Positions 41,999 through 50,735 of a stretch of DNA of 64,000 nt are shown here, in pieces. A program made the translations under genes and the position numbers. A model generated the notes under the pieces. It ran no database searches. It saw only the letters and a list, made by a program, of their open reading frames with translations, and had not been told where the DNA came from. Source of the DNA: Tissierellia bacterium (GTDB taxonomy: Bacteria > Bacillota > Clostridia > Tissierellales > Peptoniphilaceae). Positions within the stretch are counted from its first letter, which is position 1, and each line of letters begins with the position of its first letter. The stretch is taken from NCBI GenBank assembly GCA_030535395.1, contig JAUNLK010000008.1:17932-81931 (forward strand), given 5' to 3'.

Positions 41999-42511
41999 TC
42001 ACCTGGAAAATTCCGTCCCACAGCGGGGGCAGAATGTGGATTCGATCTCCGCCTCATAGTGGCAGTGACTGCAGAGTTTAAACTTGGGCTTTTCCATCTC
42101 AATGACCTCCACGTGGTCGTTGAGCTTGCTGCCGCAGTAGGCGCAGAAGAGGGCATCGGGGGCCACCTTCTTCCCACAGACGGGGCAGCTGTCCGCCTCC
42201 TTGCCGTCCAGTGCCCGGTAGAGAATCTGATGCTCCAGGGCCTCCCGCTTCCGGTTTTCCTCGTCAATTTCCAAAAGCAGTTCCTCCGAGGGGACCTCCA
42301 CCTTGCTCTTTTGATTTCGCTGCTCCAAATAGTAGCTCCGCCCCAGCTCCTGATACAGCTCCATGAGGTGGTCCTCCAGCTCCCTGAGCTCCAATTTTAG
42401 CTTGGCATTTTGGGAGGCCGTTTTCATGTCCTCCATTCCCCGCACGCTGATGTCCTTGGCCCGAGCGCCAAATTTTTCCATGCTCTTGCCCAATTGATTG
42501 AATAAATCCAT
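41999..42511 (-). CDS. Coiled-coil protein with two C-terminal zinc ribbons
   Basis: The 170-residue protein has an N-terminal charged helical half (about residues 1-100, probably coiled coil). Two zinc ribbons follow: CPVCGKKVAPDALFCAYCG, and CSHCHYEAEIESTFCPRCG near the C-terminus. It has no signal peptide. The function is unknown; such proteins are common and little studied in Bacillota. It shares a transcript with msrB. GGGGGGAA lies before the ATG. Confidence 0.7.
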   Translation of the reverse strand: MDLFNQLGKSMEKFGARAKDISVRGMEDMKTASQNAKLKLELRELEDHLMELYQELGRSYYLEQRNQKSKVEVPSEELLLEIDEENRKREALEHQILYRALDGKEADSCPVCGKKVAPDALFCAYCGSKLNDHVEVIEMEKPKFKLCSHCHYEAEIESTFCPRCGTEFSR

Positions 42512-42685
42512 TGACCATTCCCCCCTTTAATAATGAAATATACCACATTTTTTCAAGAGAACCCTGAGATTAGACAAGGCTTATCATTTTCCTAGATGAG
42601 GCCGGGGGAATTGCCCCTGCATAAACCCCCCGCCCACTGGGTAAAAAAAATACATAGATATACTACGCTCACACAAGGAGGAACC

Positions 42686-42928
42686 ATGGAATACACACTG
42701 TACACTGCGGCCTTCTGCCCCTTCTGTATTCGGGTGCAGCGCTTTTTAGAGAAAAATAATATCAAAGATAAAGTCACCTTCAAGGACATCGGCAAGGATC
42801 CCGAGGCCCGGGAGGCCCTGATCCAGGGGGGCGGCAAAAAACAAGTGCCCTGCCTCCACTACGGCGACCAGTGGCTCTACGAATCCAGGGACATCATCAA
42901 TCACTTAAAGGAGCAACTCTTGGATTGA
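42686..42928 (+). CDS. Glutaredoxin-like protein
   Basis: The 80-residue protein has the thioredoxin fold of glutaredoxins with the redox motif CPFC at residues 11-14, and KQVPCLHYGDQWLYESRDII holding the cis-proline. It is probably a thiol-disulfide reductase. Whether glutathione exists in this organism is unknown, so another thiol or thioredoxin reductase may reduce it. The ATG at 42686 follows AAGGAGG; the frame is open 30 codons further upstream. Confidence 0.88.
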   Translation: MEYTLYTAAFCPFCIRVQRFLEKNNIKDKVTFKDIGKDPEAREALIQGGGKKQVPCLHYGDQWLYESRDIINHLKEQLLD

Positions 42929-42953
42929 GCTTCCCCATAAGCTCTGCTACAAT
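42925..42953 (+). promoter_or_regulatory. Promoter of the DUF1858 gene
   Basis: TTGAGC (42925-42930) and TACAAT (42948-42953) are 17 bases apart; the -35 box overlaps the end of the glutaredoxin gene. Confidence 0.55.
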
Positions 42954-43012
42954 GTATACACAAAGAAATTATAGAGCACAAACCCTCTAGGACATCAAAG
43001 AAAGGAAACAAT

Positions 43013-43213
43013 ATGATCACAAAAGATATGCTCATCGGCGACTTGGTCCGCCAATACCCCCAAGCCATCCGCACCCTCATGAACTTCGGCATGGGCTGCG
43101 TGGGCTGCCCCTCCAGCCAAATGGAATCCTTGGAAGAGGCCAGCTATGTTCACGGCTTCGACATCAACGAACTCCTGGACGTTCTCAACAAACAAGTTCA
43201 AGAGGCCAACTAA
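43013..43213 (+). CDS. DUF1858 domain protein
   Basis: The 66-residue protein is a single DUF1858 domain, with MLIGDLVRQYPQAIRTLMNFGMGCVGC followed by P-S-S. The GMGCVGC pair is its hallmark. The domain also forms the N-terminus of ScdA-type iron-sulfur repair proteins. A role in redox or iron-sulfur chemistry is plausible but not shown. AAAGGAAA precedes the ATG, and a terminator follows. Confidence 0.85.
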   Translation: MITKDMLIGDLVRQYPQAIRTLMNFGMGCVGCPSSQMESLEEASYVHGFDINELLDVLNKQVQEAN

Positions 43214-43228
43214 ATCGCAAAAGCAAAA

Positions 43229-43252
43229 GAGCCCCTGGAGGGCTCTTTTTTT
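43229..43252 (+). terminator. Terminator after the DUF1858 gene
   Basis: GAGCCC and GGGCTC pair around a five-base loop and are followed by seven T residues. Confidence 0.85.
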
Positions 43253-43293
43253 ATGGGCAGTTTGCCCCGCTATAGCTTTGTGGGGCGGCACTT

Positions 43294-44931
43294 TCACTGG
43301 GGATTTTGTCCCAGGAATTTCCGGACGGTGTAGTCCAGGATTTTGGGGGCCCTCCGGGTGAGGTCCTCCCGGTGGACTCGCTCGGTCATCCGGTGGAGGT
43401 CTTTGCCCCAGGGCCCGATATTGAAGACGGGCATGCTCCGCTTTTTAATGAGTTCCAGGGGAATTTCGTACTCCTTGCCCCAGAGGAGCATATTCTCCTG
43501 AATGTAGTTGATGGTGTCCTCGGGATCGGTGAACATGGCGTAGGAGAGGTCGCAGATGCCGGTGAAGTAGTTTTGAACGTCCAGGCCCAGCTCAAACTCC
43601 CTTTGAATGTAGTCTGCAAGTTCCGAGACGAAGGCATCGGTCTTTTCACGACTGGGGAGTTTGCCATTGTTCACTGCCGGGTAGTAGGGGGCGGCGAGGC
43701 CAATGAGAAGCACGGGGTCCCGGTTTTTCCACTGCTCCAGGTAGAATTCCATGAGTCGGAAGCTCCCCTCCACTCGGTCGTAGGCCCCCTCTTGGATCTT
43801 CTGGGTAATGGCCCACTCCTCTGCTTCCAGCACTTCTTTGGGGATGTCCCTCAGCAGCTGCGCCTTGAGTTCGTCCACGGTGAGAACTTGGGCCTCATGG
43901 TCCATGTCCCCGTAGTCCAGGCCGTCCTGATTCCGGTAGATCTCATAGCGGGCCCTGCTGTCCTTGAGGACCTCCTCAAAGGCCTCCACGGAGAGCTCTT
44001 TGAGGCGCTCCAGGATGTCCTTGGGGGAGCGGGTCAGGGGCAGGACGCTCATATAGCCCCCCACTGTGGCGGGGAGGGAGACATCGTAGAGGTACTTCCG
44101 GTCCTTGAGATAGAGCCAGGTGGGGCCGGGGGCGGTGGTGGTGCCCTCCCGCTCCACAAATTCCCCCAAGAGCTCCGTCTTTCGCACCAGGGCGCTCATC
44201 ATGTGAATGGGGCTGAGCCCAGCGTAGATCTGTCCGGTGTGGGCCAGTTTGCCCCGGGCAAGGACAATGGGCATCACCTTGCCAATGCTGCCGTCGTAGA
44301 TGGAAAAGCGCTCCGGGTGGATTCGCTCGTGGGGCTCCACATCGATCATCAGTTGGTAGTGGAGGCCGTATTTCTCCTCCAGTTCCTCCAAGAGATAGGC
44401 CGCAGAGCGCATTCCCGCGGAGGAATTTTCCTCATCGGGGACCCCCAAGAGGAGGACATTGCCCTGAAAGTCCTCCTCCCGGGCGTACTCCTCCAAGAGG
44501 GCCAGGGCCATACAGCCGCCCCCCTTCATGTCGCTGGCCCCCCGGCCGAAGATCCACGTATCCCCCTGAAGGTCCTCCTTCACTTCCTCCCCAACGGGCA
44601 CTTGCCCCTCTCGGAGAGGCTCCTTTACGCCATCCAGGGTGTAGGCCAGCTCCTTTAAGGGGCCGTAGTCCTCTGCATCCACGGTATCGGTGTGGTGGAT
44701 GAGGATCACCGTTTCATCCCCCTGGCCCTTTACCAGGCCCCACTGAATCCGTCTCTGAAGAAAGTCGTCCTTTACGGGGTGGCTCCCCCACTGCTCCGGA
44801 TGGGCCCGGAAGTAGGGATTGGCCTCAAAGTAGCTTCTGAAAAACTCCGTGGCGTCCCGCTCCATCTCCGTTCCGGTGTGGGTCTTCACCGCCACGTAGT
44901 CCTTCAACAGTTCTAAAATTCTCTCTTCCAT
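43294..44931 (-). CDS. M20 family peptidase, RocB-like
   Basis: The 545-residue protein is a zinc amidohydrolase of the M20 family. ILIHHTDTVDAED near residue 75 gives the first metal histidine and aspartate, FGRGASDMKGGG near 127 the bridging aspartate, and LGVPDEENSSAGMRS near 163 the catalytic Glu pair. Length and the long C-terminal part match RocB, linked to arginine use in Bacillus, rather than ordinary 400-residue M20 peptidases. The substrate is unknown. It follows the flavodiiron gene on the same strand after a terminator. Confidence 0.78.
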   Translation of the reverse strand: MEERILELLKDYVAVKTHTGTEMERDATEFFRSYFEANPYFRAHPEQWGSHPVKDDFLQRRIQWGLVKGQGDETVILIHHTDTVDAEDYGPLKELAYTLDGVKEPLREGQVPVGEEVKEDLQGDTWIFGRGASDMKGGGCMALALLEEYAREEDFQGNVLLLGVPDEENSSAGMRSAAYLLEELEEKYGLHYQLMIDVEPHERIHPERFSIYDGSIGKVMPIVLARGKLAHTGQIYAGLSPIHMMSALVRKTELLGEFVEREGTTTAPGPTWLYLKDRKYLYDVSLPATVGGYMSVLPLTRSPKDILERLKELSVEAFEEVLKDSRARYEIYRNQDGLDYGDMDHEAQVLTVDELKAQLLRDIPKEVLEAEEWAITQKIQEGAYDRVEGSFRLMEFYLEQWKNRDPVLLIGLAAPYYPAVNNGKLPSREKTDAFVSELADYIQREFELGLDVQNYFTGICDLSYAMFTDPEDTINYIQENMLLWGKEYEIPLELIKKRSMPVFNIGPWGKDLHRMTERVHREDLTRRAPKILDYTVRKFLGQNPQ

Positions 44932-44955
44932 AGCTGCTTTTTCTCCTTCGCTTCC

Positions 44956-44980
44956 AAAAAAGAAAAGCGCCCTCAGGCGC
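44956..44980 (-). terminator. Terminator of the flavodiiron gene
   Basis: On the minus strand GCGCC and GGCGC pair around TGAG and are followed by TTTTCTTTTTT. It lies 13 bases after the stop codon and 25 bases before the RocB-like start. Confidence 0.65.
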
Positions 44981-44993
44981 CTCTCCCTTTTTC

Positions 44994-46202
44994 TCAGTTG
45001 TCTTGGCCCTTGAGGGCAGCTGCCATTTCCTTACCCAATTGTTCGCAGAGATTGAGGCACTCCTCGCCGGGGTGTCCCTTCACATTGATTTGGGTGGGCA
45101 GTACTTGATAGCCGGATTCTTCGGCAAACTGATCCAGGAGCTTTTCGGCCCCGCCGCCCCAGGAGTAGTTGGAGAAGGTACCGATGATGTGGTTTTTCAT
45201 CTTTTGCTTTTTCAGCACTTGAATCAAATTGGCCATGGGTGGGAACAGACCCACATTGTAGGTGGGGCAGCCCAGAATGAGTCCCTTGTAGGTCCAGGCC
45301 TCACTGATGAGATTGCTGAGGTGGGTCTTGGAGACGTCGCGGATGCGAATTTCCTTAATGCCCTCTGCAGCCAGGGCCCGGCCAATGGCCTCTGCCACCA
45401 TTTCGGTGTTGCCGTACATGCTGCCGTAGACGATGAGCACCCCGTCCTTGGTCCGCTGTGCGGAGAGTTGGTCGTAGAGATTGACGATCCACTCGATATT
45501 TTCCCGCCAAACCGGTCCGTGGTCGGGACAGATCATCTTGATGTCCAGGCCGCCCAGTTTTTTCAGGGCCCGCTGTACTTGGATGGAGTACTTCCCAACG
45601 ATATTGGTGTAGTAGCGAATGGTTTCATCCTCGTAGAAATCGGTGTTGATTTGGTCGGCAAAGATGGCCCCATCCAGGGTGCCAAAGCCGCCAAAGGCGT
45701 CCTGACTGAAGAGAATCCCCGTCTCCTCCTCAAAGGCCACTTGGCTCTCGGGCCAGTGAACCATGGGGGTCTGATAGAAAGTGAGGGCCCGCTCGCCAAT
45801 TTGGAAGGTCTCACCGTCTCCCACCACGATGATGCCCTCTTCCAGCTCATAGTAGTTCTTCAGGAAGGGCAGGGCCTTCTTGCTGGTGATGATTTTGCAC
45901 TCGGGGAAGAGCTCCCGAATGGTGCGGACACTGGAGGTGTGGTCGGGCTCCATGTGGTTGACCACCACATAGTCCAGGGGACGACCCTTCAGCACTTCGG
46001 TCAATTTGTCCATAAATTCAGAAATGGAATGGACTTTCACGCAGTCGATGAGGCAGGTCTTGGAGCCGCCATCGAAGAAATAGGAGTTGTAACTGATCCC
46101 ATCGGGCAAGGGCCACATGGACTCAAAGAGATGAGTGTAGCGGTCATTGACCCCTATGTAGTGTAGGTGCTCGGTGATTTTGACAGTTCTAGTATTTGGC
46201 AT
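44994..46202 (-). CDS. Flavodiiron protein (A-type flavoprotein)
   Basis: The 402-residue protein reduces oxygen or nitric oxide to protect anaerobes. The N-terminal metallo-beta-lactamase domain has VVVNHMEPDHTSS near residue 80, HWPES near 148, and LFSQDAFGGFG and CPDHGPVWR, which carry the diiron ligands. The flavodoxin domain begins near residue 256 with VLIVYGSMYGNTEMVAEAIG, which binds FMN. No extra rubredoxin or reductase domain is attached. AAGGAGGAA precedes the ATG. Confidence 0.95.
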   Translation of the reverse strand: MPNTRTVKITEHLHYIGVNDRYTHLFESMWPLPDGISYNSYFFDGGSKTCLIDCVKVHSISEFMDKLTEVLKGRPLDYVVVNHMEPDHTSSVRTIRELFPECKIITSKKALPFLKNYYELEEGIIVVGDGETFQIGERALTFYQTPMVHWPESQVAFEEETGILFSQDAFGGFGTLDGAIFADQINTDFYEDETIRYYTNIVGKYSIQVQRALKKLGGLDIKMICPDHGPVWRENIEWIVNLYDQLSAQRTKDGVLIVYGSMYGNTEMVAEAIGRALAAEGIKEIRIRDVSKTHLSNLISEAWTYKGLILGCPTYNVGLFPPMANLIQVLKKQKMKNHIIGTFSNYSWGGGAEKLLDQFAEESGYQVLPTQINVKGHPGEECLNLCEQLGKEMAAALKGQDN

Positions 46203-46223
46203 CGTATTCCTCCTTCTATCTCA

Positions 46224-46252
46224 AGTATAGGCTTTGGCTTTGTTAAAATCAA
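46224..46252 (-). promoter_or_regulatory. Promoter of the flavodiiron gene
   Basis: On the minus strand TTGATT (46247-46252) and TATACT (46224-46229) are 17 bases apart, about 20 bases before the start codon. Confidence 0.65.
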
Positions 46253-46290
46253 TATAATTTAGCCCTGAAGAAAATTTTACAACATTTTTT

Positions 46291-46318
46291 CAAAAAAACC
46301 CCGCCGAGGGCGGGGTTT
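46291..46318 (-). terminator. Terminator of the nhaC-like gene
   Basis: On the minus strand ACCCCGCC and GGCGGGGT pair around CTC and are followed by six T residues, about 18 bases after the stop codon. Confidence 0.88.
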
Positions 46319-46335
46319 GAGATGGCATTTTACAA

Positions 46336-47817
46336 TTATGCAGTCTGTTTTGCTTTTTTCAGGCGAACATCGGGCTCTGCCGGCATGGCGAAGAGGGGCA
46401 CCAGACGGTCCAGACCGGTGAGGGTCATAATCAGTATGGATCCCACAGCCACAAAGGCCATAAAGTTGAAGGTGATAAAGTCCTTCACCCCAAATTCGTA
46501 GAGGGGGTAGATGGCATTGGCAATGCCCATGTAGAATGAGAGATAGACGTGCCAAGGGATCAATTGAGAGCCAAAGACCCCCAGGGCATCGGAGAAGGTG
46601 GCATTGCGAAGGTGGAGGGTGTACATGTCCTCCTCGGAGCCTTCGATATTTTCATCCACCAGCTCGGAAATAATGGGCCCAACGGTTACGATTTGAGCCA
46701 TTTCGTCGGCCAAGAGGGCATTGCCCAAGAGGGAGAGGATGCCGTTCATAAACATGAGGGAGCGAACATTCCATGCCAGTTTCAAAGCCAGGGTGGAGAG
46801 GGGCTGGAAGGCCTTCATCCGGTTCATAATCCCCCCAAAGAAGGAGATCCACATCATCATCACGATGACCCAGGCACCGGCATCGGCAAAGCCATTCATG
46901 ATGATGTCATTGAGGAAAGTGGTGAGATCCGGCACGGTGCCCACCATGAGGCCCAGAATGAGGGCGGAGAAAATTCCCACGGACAGACACAGGAGGGTGG
47001 CCAGACCCGCAATGGCAGAGCCAATGACCAGAATCATGGGAATGACCATGATGTAGGAGACCCCGTCCCGAATTTGGAAGAGGAGGGAGACGGCACTGGG
47101 CCGCTCGGCGGCGAGATAGTCAATGGTCTCCTGGGGAATTTGAGCAATGGCCTCGGCCCCAGTGGCGGTGGTGGCGGGAAGATTCATGCTCACCAGGAAG
47201 AAGAGGATGGCGGCCACCACCAGGCAGCTCACCGACCACACCCCTTGGTGGCGGATCCGGTCAATGACTTCCACCCGCTGAATCCCGGAGGAAACCACGG
47301 TGGTGTCGGAGATGAGGCCGATATTGTCGCCGAAGCAGGCCCCACCGGCAATGGCTGCGGTGGTGATCATAATATTGCCCTCGACAATGTGGTTCAGCCA
47401 CAGGAAAATGGGGGCGCAGGCTGCGAAGGTCCCCCAGGAACTGCCCGTTGCAACGGACAGGACACTGGTGACGATGAAGCCCACCACGGCAATGGTCTTG
47501 GCACTCATGCCAGCCCCCAGGGCGAGATTCACCAGGGCGGCCCCAACGCCGGTTTCCATAAAGGCATTGGCCATGGCATAGGCCATCATGAGAATGAAGA
47601 AGACCAGTTGAATCTGCTTGACGTTTTCAACCCCCACATCGATGACTTCATTGGGCTTTACCCCCTCCGTGAGGTAGGCGATGATGGCCGCATAGAAGGC
47701 GGAGATGGGCGCAGCAATGAGGACGTCGAAATCAAGTCCGGTCATGAGATAGGCCAGTACGGCAATGGGCGTGAGCTTTACAATGGCTTTTAATACCGAA
47801 GGTTTAGATTTTTCCAA
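46336..47817 (-). CDS. NhaC-family Na+/H+ antiporter
   Basis: The 493-residue protein has about 11-12 membrane segments. It matches the NhaC family: LSVATGSSWGTFAACAPIFLWLN near residues 119-141, AGGACFGDNIGLISDTTVVSSG near 160, and a second half that repeats the pattern (NALLADEMAQIV). It may exchange sodium for protons, or couple organic acid exchange as in MleN-type members. The start is a TTG at 47817, supported by AAAGGGG six bases before it; there is no upstream ATG. Confidence 0.83.
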   Translation of the reverse strand: MEKSKPSVLKAIVKLTPIAVLAYLMTGLDFDVLIAAPISAFYAAIIAYLTEGVKPNEVIDVGVENVKQIQLVFFILMMAYAMANAFMETGVGAALVNLALGAGMSAKTIAVVGFIVTSVLSVATGSSWGTFAACAPIFLWLNHIVEGNIMITTAAIAGGACFGDNIGLISDTTVVSSGIQRVEVIDRIRHQGVWSVSCLVVAAILFFLVSMNLPATTATGAEAIAQIPQETIDYLAAERPSAVSLLFQIRDGVSYIMVIPMILVIGSAIAGLATLLCLSVGIFSALILGLMVGTVPDLTTFLNDIIMNGFADAGAWVIVMMMWISFFGGIMNRMKAFQPLSTLALKLAWNVRSLMFMNGILSLLGNALLADEMAQIVTVGPIISELVDENIEGSEEDMYTLHLRNATFSDALGVFGSQLIPWHVYLSFYMGIANAIYPLYEFGVKDFITFNFMAFVAVGSILIMTLTGLDRLVPLFAMPAEPDVRLKKAKQTA

Positions 47818-47820
47818 TTT

Positions 47821-48488
47821 TTACCCCTTTAGTTACCAACAACAAGCGAACATCCTACCCACCATGGCGCCCCACAGATCCTGGGGGATTCCCGAAGCCG
47901 CCTCCCGAATATTCATAAATTGATGGTTTTCATTAGTATGCCGAATTATGGGCAAAAAAAATACATGGCAGAATCAGAACCCCACCCCCCTGGGGAGGGG
48001 AAACGGCCCCCTGGGAAAAACTTCAGGGTTTCGCCTCTCATTCTGGAATGTACACCACCAATTTGGTCCGGTGAGTCCATATTTTACTGGGCTCCGGGAC
48101 GGGTCCCATGGTCATGCTGGGGAGCATAGCCCTTTGAATCTCCCATTGTATATTCTCCTGTCCCCGGGAATCTTATCGCCAATTGGATGAGATGCCCTGG
48201 CCCCACCTTTATCAATATAAGTACAGAGCTGGGATATGGCCCGCAGCCTACAGGATGAAACTCCCCCGGCCCAGGCTCCCCTCTAAAATTCTGTGGGATC
48301 CTATGTCACTGGGACATGTAGATTCAAAATTTGAATACGGTTTCCACATGGGTCATGGCCTCAGCCATTTTCCCGTGGATCTCCCCCGCAAGTTATATAA
48401 TAAACACTTTCGTCCGGGAATGCAAGGTTGTATATGATATTTTTAACAAACCCATCAATGGATGAAAATATATTGTTTCACTAATAAA
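47821..48488. other. 670-base region without a supported gene
   Basis: No gene, RNA family or mobile element is recognised. The short open frames have no Shine-Dalgarno site or family resemblance. A 15-base palindrome ATTCAAAATTTGAAT lies at 48322-48336, next to TGTC/GACA at 48304-48316. The part next to 47818 must hold the promoter of the antiporter gene, but I see no convincing boxes. Confidence 0.5.
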
Positions 48489-48520
48489 AAAAGGGCTTGG
48501 AGCATTAGAGCTCCAAACCC
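48488..48520 (-). terminator. Terminator of xth, overlapping its end
   Basis: On the minus strand TTGGAGC and GCTCCAA pair around TCTAAT, extended by GGG/CCC after one mismatch, and are followed by seven T residues. The xth stop codon lies in the loop. Confidence 0.82.
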
Positions 48521-49254
48521 ACGGGGCAGTGATCCGAACCCAGGATTTCATCGTAGATGGTGGCCTCCTGAATTTCATCCTGAAGGCTGTCGGAGACCAC
48601 AAAGTAGTCAATCCGCCAACCGGCATTGCGCTCCCTGGCCTTAGTGATATAGCTCCACCAGCTGTAGCGTTCCACGGCATCGGGATAGAGGTGGCGGAAG
48701 CTGTCGGTGAAGCCCGACTGGAGGAGGAGGGTGAATTTGCCCCGCTCCTCATCGGTGAAGCCCGCCGATCTCCGATTGCTCTTGGGATTTTTCAGGTCGA
48801 TCTCCTGATGGGCCACATTGAGGTCGCCGCAGAGGATGACGGGTTTCACCCGGTCCAGGACTTCCAGGTGCTCCCGAAAGGCGTCCTCCCACTCCATGCG
48901 GTAGTCCAGCCGCTCCAGGCCCCGCTTGGAATTGGGGGTGTAGCAGGTGACCAGGAAGAAGTCCTCGTACTCGCAGGTGATGACCCGCCCCTCCTGGTCG
49001 TGCTCCTCTATGCCCAGGCCGTAGCTCACCTGGAGGGGCTCCTCCTTGGTGAAGACGGCGGTGCCGGAGTAGCCCTTTTTCTCGGCGTAGTTCCAGTACT
49101 GGTGATAGCCGGGAAGCTCCAGGCTCACCTGGCCCTCGCTGGTCTTGGTCTCCTGAAGGCAGAAGATGTCCGCATCCACTTCGTTAAAAAAGTCCATGAA
49201 GCCCTTTTTCAGAGCTGCACGAATGCCATTTACATTCCAAGAAATGAGTTTCAT
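48505..49254 (-). CDS. xth: Exodeoxyribonuclease III
   Basis: The 249-residue enzyme is an AP endonuclease and 3'-exonuclease for base excision repair. Motifs are [62 protein letters not shown] and LGSDHCPV, which include the metal-binding Glu, catalytic Asp/Asn and His. Its ATG overlaps the ttcA stop by four bases, so it is in operon with queT and ttcA. Confidence 0.96.
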   Translation of the reverse strand: MKLISWNVNGIRAALKKGFMDFFNEVDADIFCLQETKTSEGQVSLELPGYHQYWNYAEKKGYSGTAVFTKEEPLQVSYGLGIEEHDQEGRVITCEYEDFFLVTCYTPNSKRGLERLDYRMEWEDAFREHLEVLDRVKPVILCGDLNVAHQEIDLKNPKSNRRSAGFTDEERGKFTLLLQSGFTDSFRHLYPDAVERYSWWSYITKARERNAGWRIDYFVVSDSLQDEIQEATIYDEILGSDHCPVGLEL

Positions 49255-50093
49255 TTTCCACGCTCCTCGTAGTGATCCAGGAAGGAGTGGTAGTCCCCCT
49301 CCAAATCTTTGTAGCCCAAAATGGCCCCCAGCTCCACATTCCGCGCGGAATTGAAGAGGGAGGCATCCACATTGGGAATCTCCTCTCGCAACTTGGGCAG
49401 CAGGCCCTTTACATACTCCCTGGCCCCAAAATTGCTCCTCTGGGTGACCACACAGGCGCAGTCAATGGGGGTGAGTCCATTGTAGCGGACCCAGGAGCGA
49501 ATGTCCTCCTCCCGGATGTAGGTCATGGGGCGGATGAGCTCCATCCCTTCAAAATTGGTGGAGTGGAGCTTGGGCATCATGGTCTTGTAGCTGGAGCCAA
49601 AGAGGACATTGAGAAGCACCGTCTCCACCACATCGTCCAGGTGGTGGCCCAGGGCGAGCTTATTGGCCCCCAGCTCCCTGGCCTTGGCGTAGAGATTGCC
49701 CCTGCGCATTCTGGCGCAGAGATAGCAGGGCTTCTCGCCCCCCAGCTCCTCGGCCACGGCAAAGACCTCGGTGTCGAACATTTCCAGGGGAATGCCGCAG
49801 AGCTCGGCATTGTGCCACACGGTCTCCACAATCTCCGGCAGATACCCGGGATTCATGGAGATGAAGGAGAGCTCAAAGGAGACCTTGCCGTGGCGCTTGA
49901 GCTCCTGGAGGAGCTTGGCCAAAAGGAGGGAGTCCTTGCCCCCACTCATGGCCACGGCGATGTGGTCGCCCTCCTCAATGAGCTCAAATTCCTGGACCCC
50001 CTTGATAAAGGGGCGCCAGAGCTCCCGCCGAAATTTTTTGATGATGCTCTGCTCAATTTTCTGCCTTGGACTCAAGGATCGATTGTCTTCCAC
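49251..50093 (-). CDS. TtcA-like tRNA thiolation ATPase
   Basis: The 280-residue protein is a PP-loop ATPase with [17 protein letters not shown] near residue 45. [15 protein letters not shown] near 120 and later C-A-C residues (DCACVVTQR) suggest cluster or zinc ligands as in TtcA, which makes 2-thiocytidine in t[19 protein letters not shown] is shared with TilS and TtcA. The exact tRNA target is not certain. The GTG at 50093 is chosen because AAGGAGG precedes it and the frame upstream has only a TTG. It lies between queT and xth. Confidence 0.8.
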   Translation of the reverse strand: MEDNRSLSPRQKIEQSIIKKFRRELWRPFIKGVQEFELIEEGDHIAVAMSGGKDSLLLAKLLQELKRHGKVSFELSFISMNPGYLPEIVETVWHNAELCGIPLEMFDTEVFAVAEELGGEKPCYLCARMRRGNLYAKARELGANKLALGHHLDDVVETVLLNVLFGSSYKTMMPKLHSTNFEGMELIRPMTYIREEDIRSWVRYNGLTPIDCACVVTQRSNFGAREYVKGLLPKLREEIPNVDASLFNSARNVELGAILGYKDLEGDYHSFLDHYEERGK

Positions 50094-50120
50094 TGGGCCT
50101 CCTTTCCCCAAAAATAGCGA

Positions 50121-50573
50121 TTATTCCTCCACTACCAGGCGGTTGAGGGGCCCGGAGAAGAGCAAAACCCCCAGACTCAGAATGACCACCTGAGAGCCCC
50201 CCACCGAGAGGAAGGAGAGCAGGAAGGGGGCATTGTAGACTGCCAAGAGTTCCGCCGCCACCAAAATCCCCGCCACGGCGGAGAAGATGAGGCCCCCCAG
50301 CCAGGGATTTTTCACCTTGGAGGTGATGGCATAGGTGATGGCCGCACAGCTTACGCCCACTGCAATGTCCACCAGTCCCAGGGGGGAGTTGATATTGGCC
50401 AGGCCCCCACCCACCACCAGGGCGGGGATGTACTTCCGATTGAAGAAGGGAATCACCGAGAGCATCTCGCCGATGCGAAATTGGATGGGCCCCCAGCCCA
50501 CGGGATTCACATTGATGAGGAGCACATAGAGGGCCAAAATGACGGCATTGCGCGTTAGAGTTTTTTTGTCCAT
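50121..50573 (-). CDS. queT: QueT-family queuosine precursor transporter
   Basis: The 150-residue membrane protein has about five hydrophobic segments and the QueT signature VNPVGWGPIQFRIGEMLSVI then PFFNRKYIPALVVGGGLANI. QueT proteins are the substrate-binding subunits of ECF transporters for queuosine precursors. The ATG at 50573 is preceded by GGAAAGGA. A candidate preQ1 riboswitch directly upstream supports the role. Confidence 0.87.
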   Translation of the reverse strand: MDKKTLTRNAVILALYVLLINVNPVGWGPIQFRIGEMLSVIPFFNRKYIPALVVGGGLANINSPLGLVDIAVGVSCAAITYAITSKVKNPWLGGLIFSAVAGILVAAELLAVYNAPFLLSFLSVGGSQVVILSLGVLLFSGPLNRLVVEE

Positions 50574-50586
50574 GAAAATATCCTTT

Positions 50587-50625
50587 CCTTTCCATGACAA
50601 CCTGTGGGACGCAGCGAAACACAGG
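50587..50625 (-). promoter_or_regulatory. Candidate preQ1-I riboswitch before queT
   Basis: On the minus strand CCTGTG and CACAGG form the stem around a loop that contains TCGCTGCGTCC. A 14-base tail then ends in AAAGG, which is part of the queT ribosome binding region. The Thermoanaerobacter preQ1-I aptamer has loop UCGCAGUAACC and a tail of the same length that ends in CAAGG. The loop agrees at 7 of 11 positions. The extra UU before the loop and a G where the ligand-contact A is expected are differences. Folding and family membership were not computed. Confidence 0.5.
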
Positions 50626-50635
50626 CTGATTTTAA

Positions 50636-50666
50636 AATATAGTTGCATTTCTCGACCCCATGTCAA
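50636..50666 (-). promoter_or_regulatory. Candidate promoter of queT-ttcA-xth
   Basis: On the minus strand a perfect TTGACA (50661-50666) and TATATT (50636-50641) are 19 bases apart, a longer spacing than usual. The start would fall just before the candidate riboswitch. Confidence 0.5.
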
Positions 50667-50668
50667 GA

Positions 50669-50690
50669 AAAAAGCCGGGAAACCCCGGCT
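50669..50690 (-). terminator. Terminator of dnaE-pfkA-pyk
   Basis: On the minus strand AGCCGGG and CCCGGCT pair around a four-base loop and are followed by TTTTTC. It separates pyk from the queT promoter. Confidence 0.85.
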
Positions 50691-50735
50691 CGGTGAGAGA
50701 TATTATACCACAATGGTTTTGATCTGTTTTAAAAT

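Noticed and set aside
47920..48437. Short open frames in the large intergenic gap
   Set aside because: They have no Shine-Dalgarno site, no conserved motif and biased low-quality composition.
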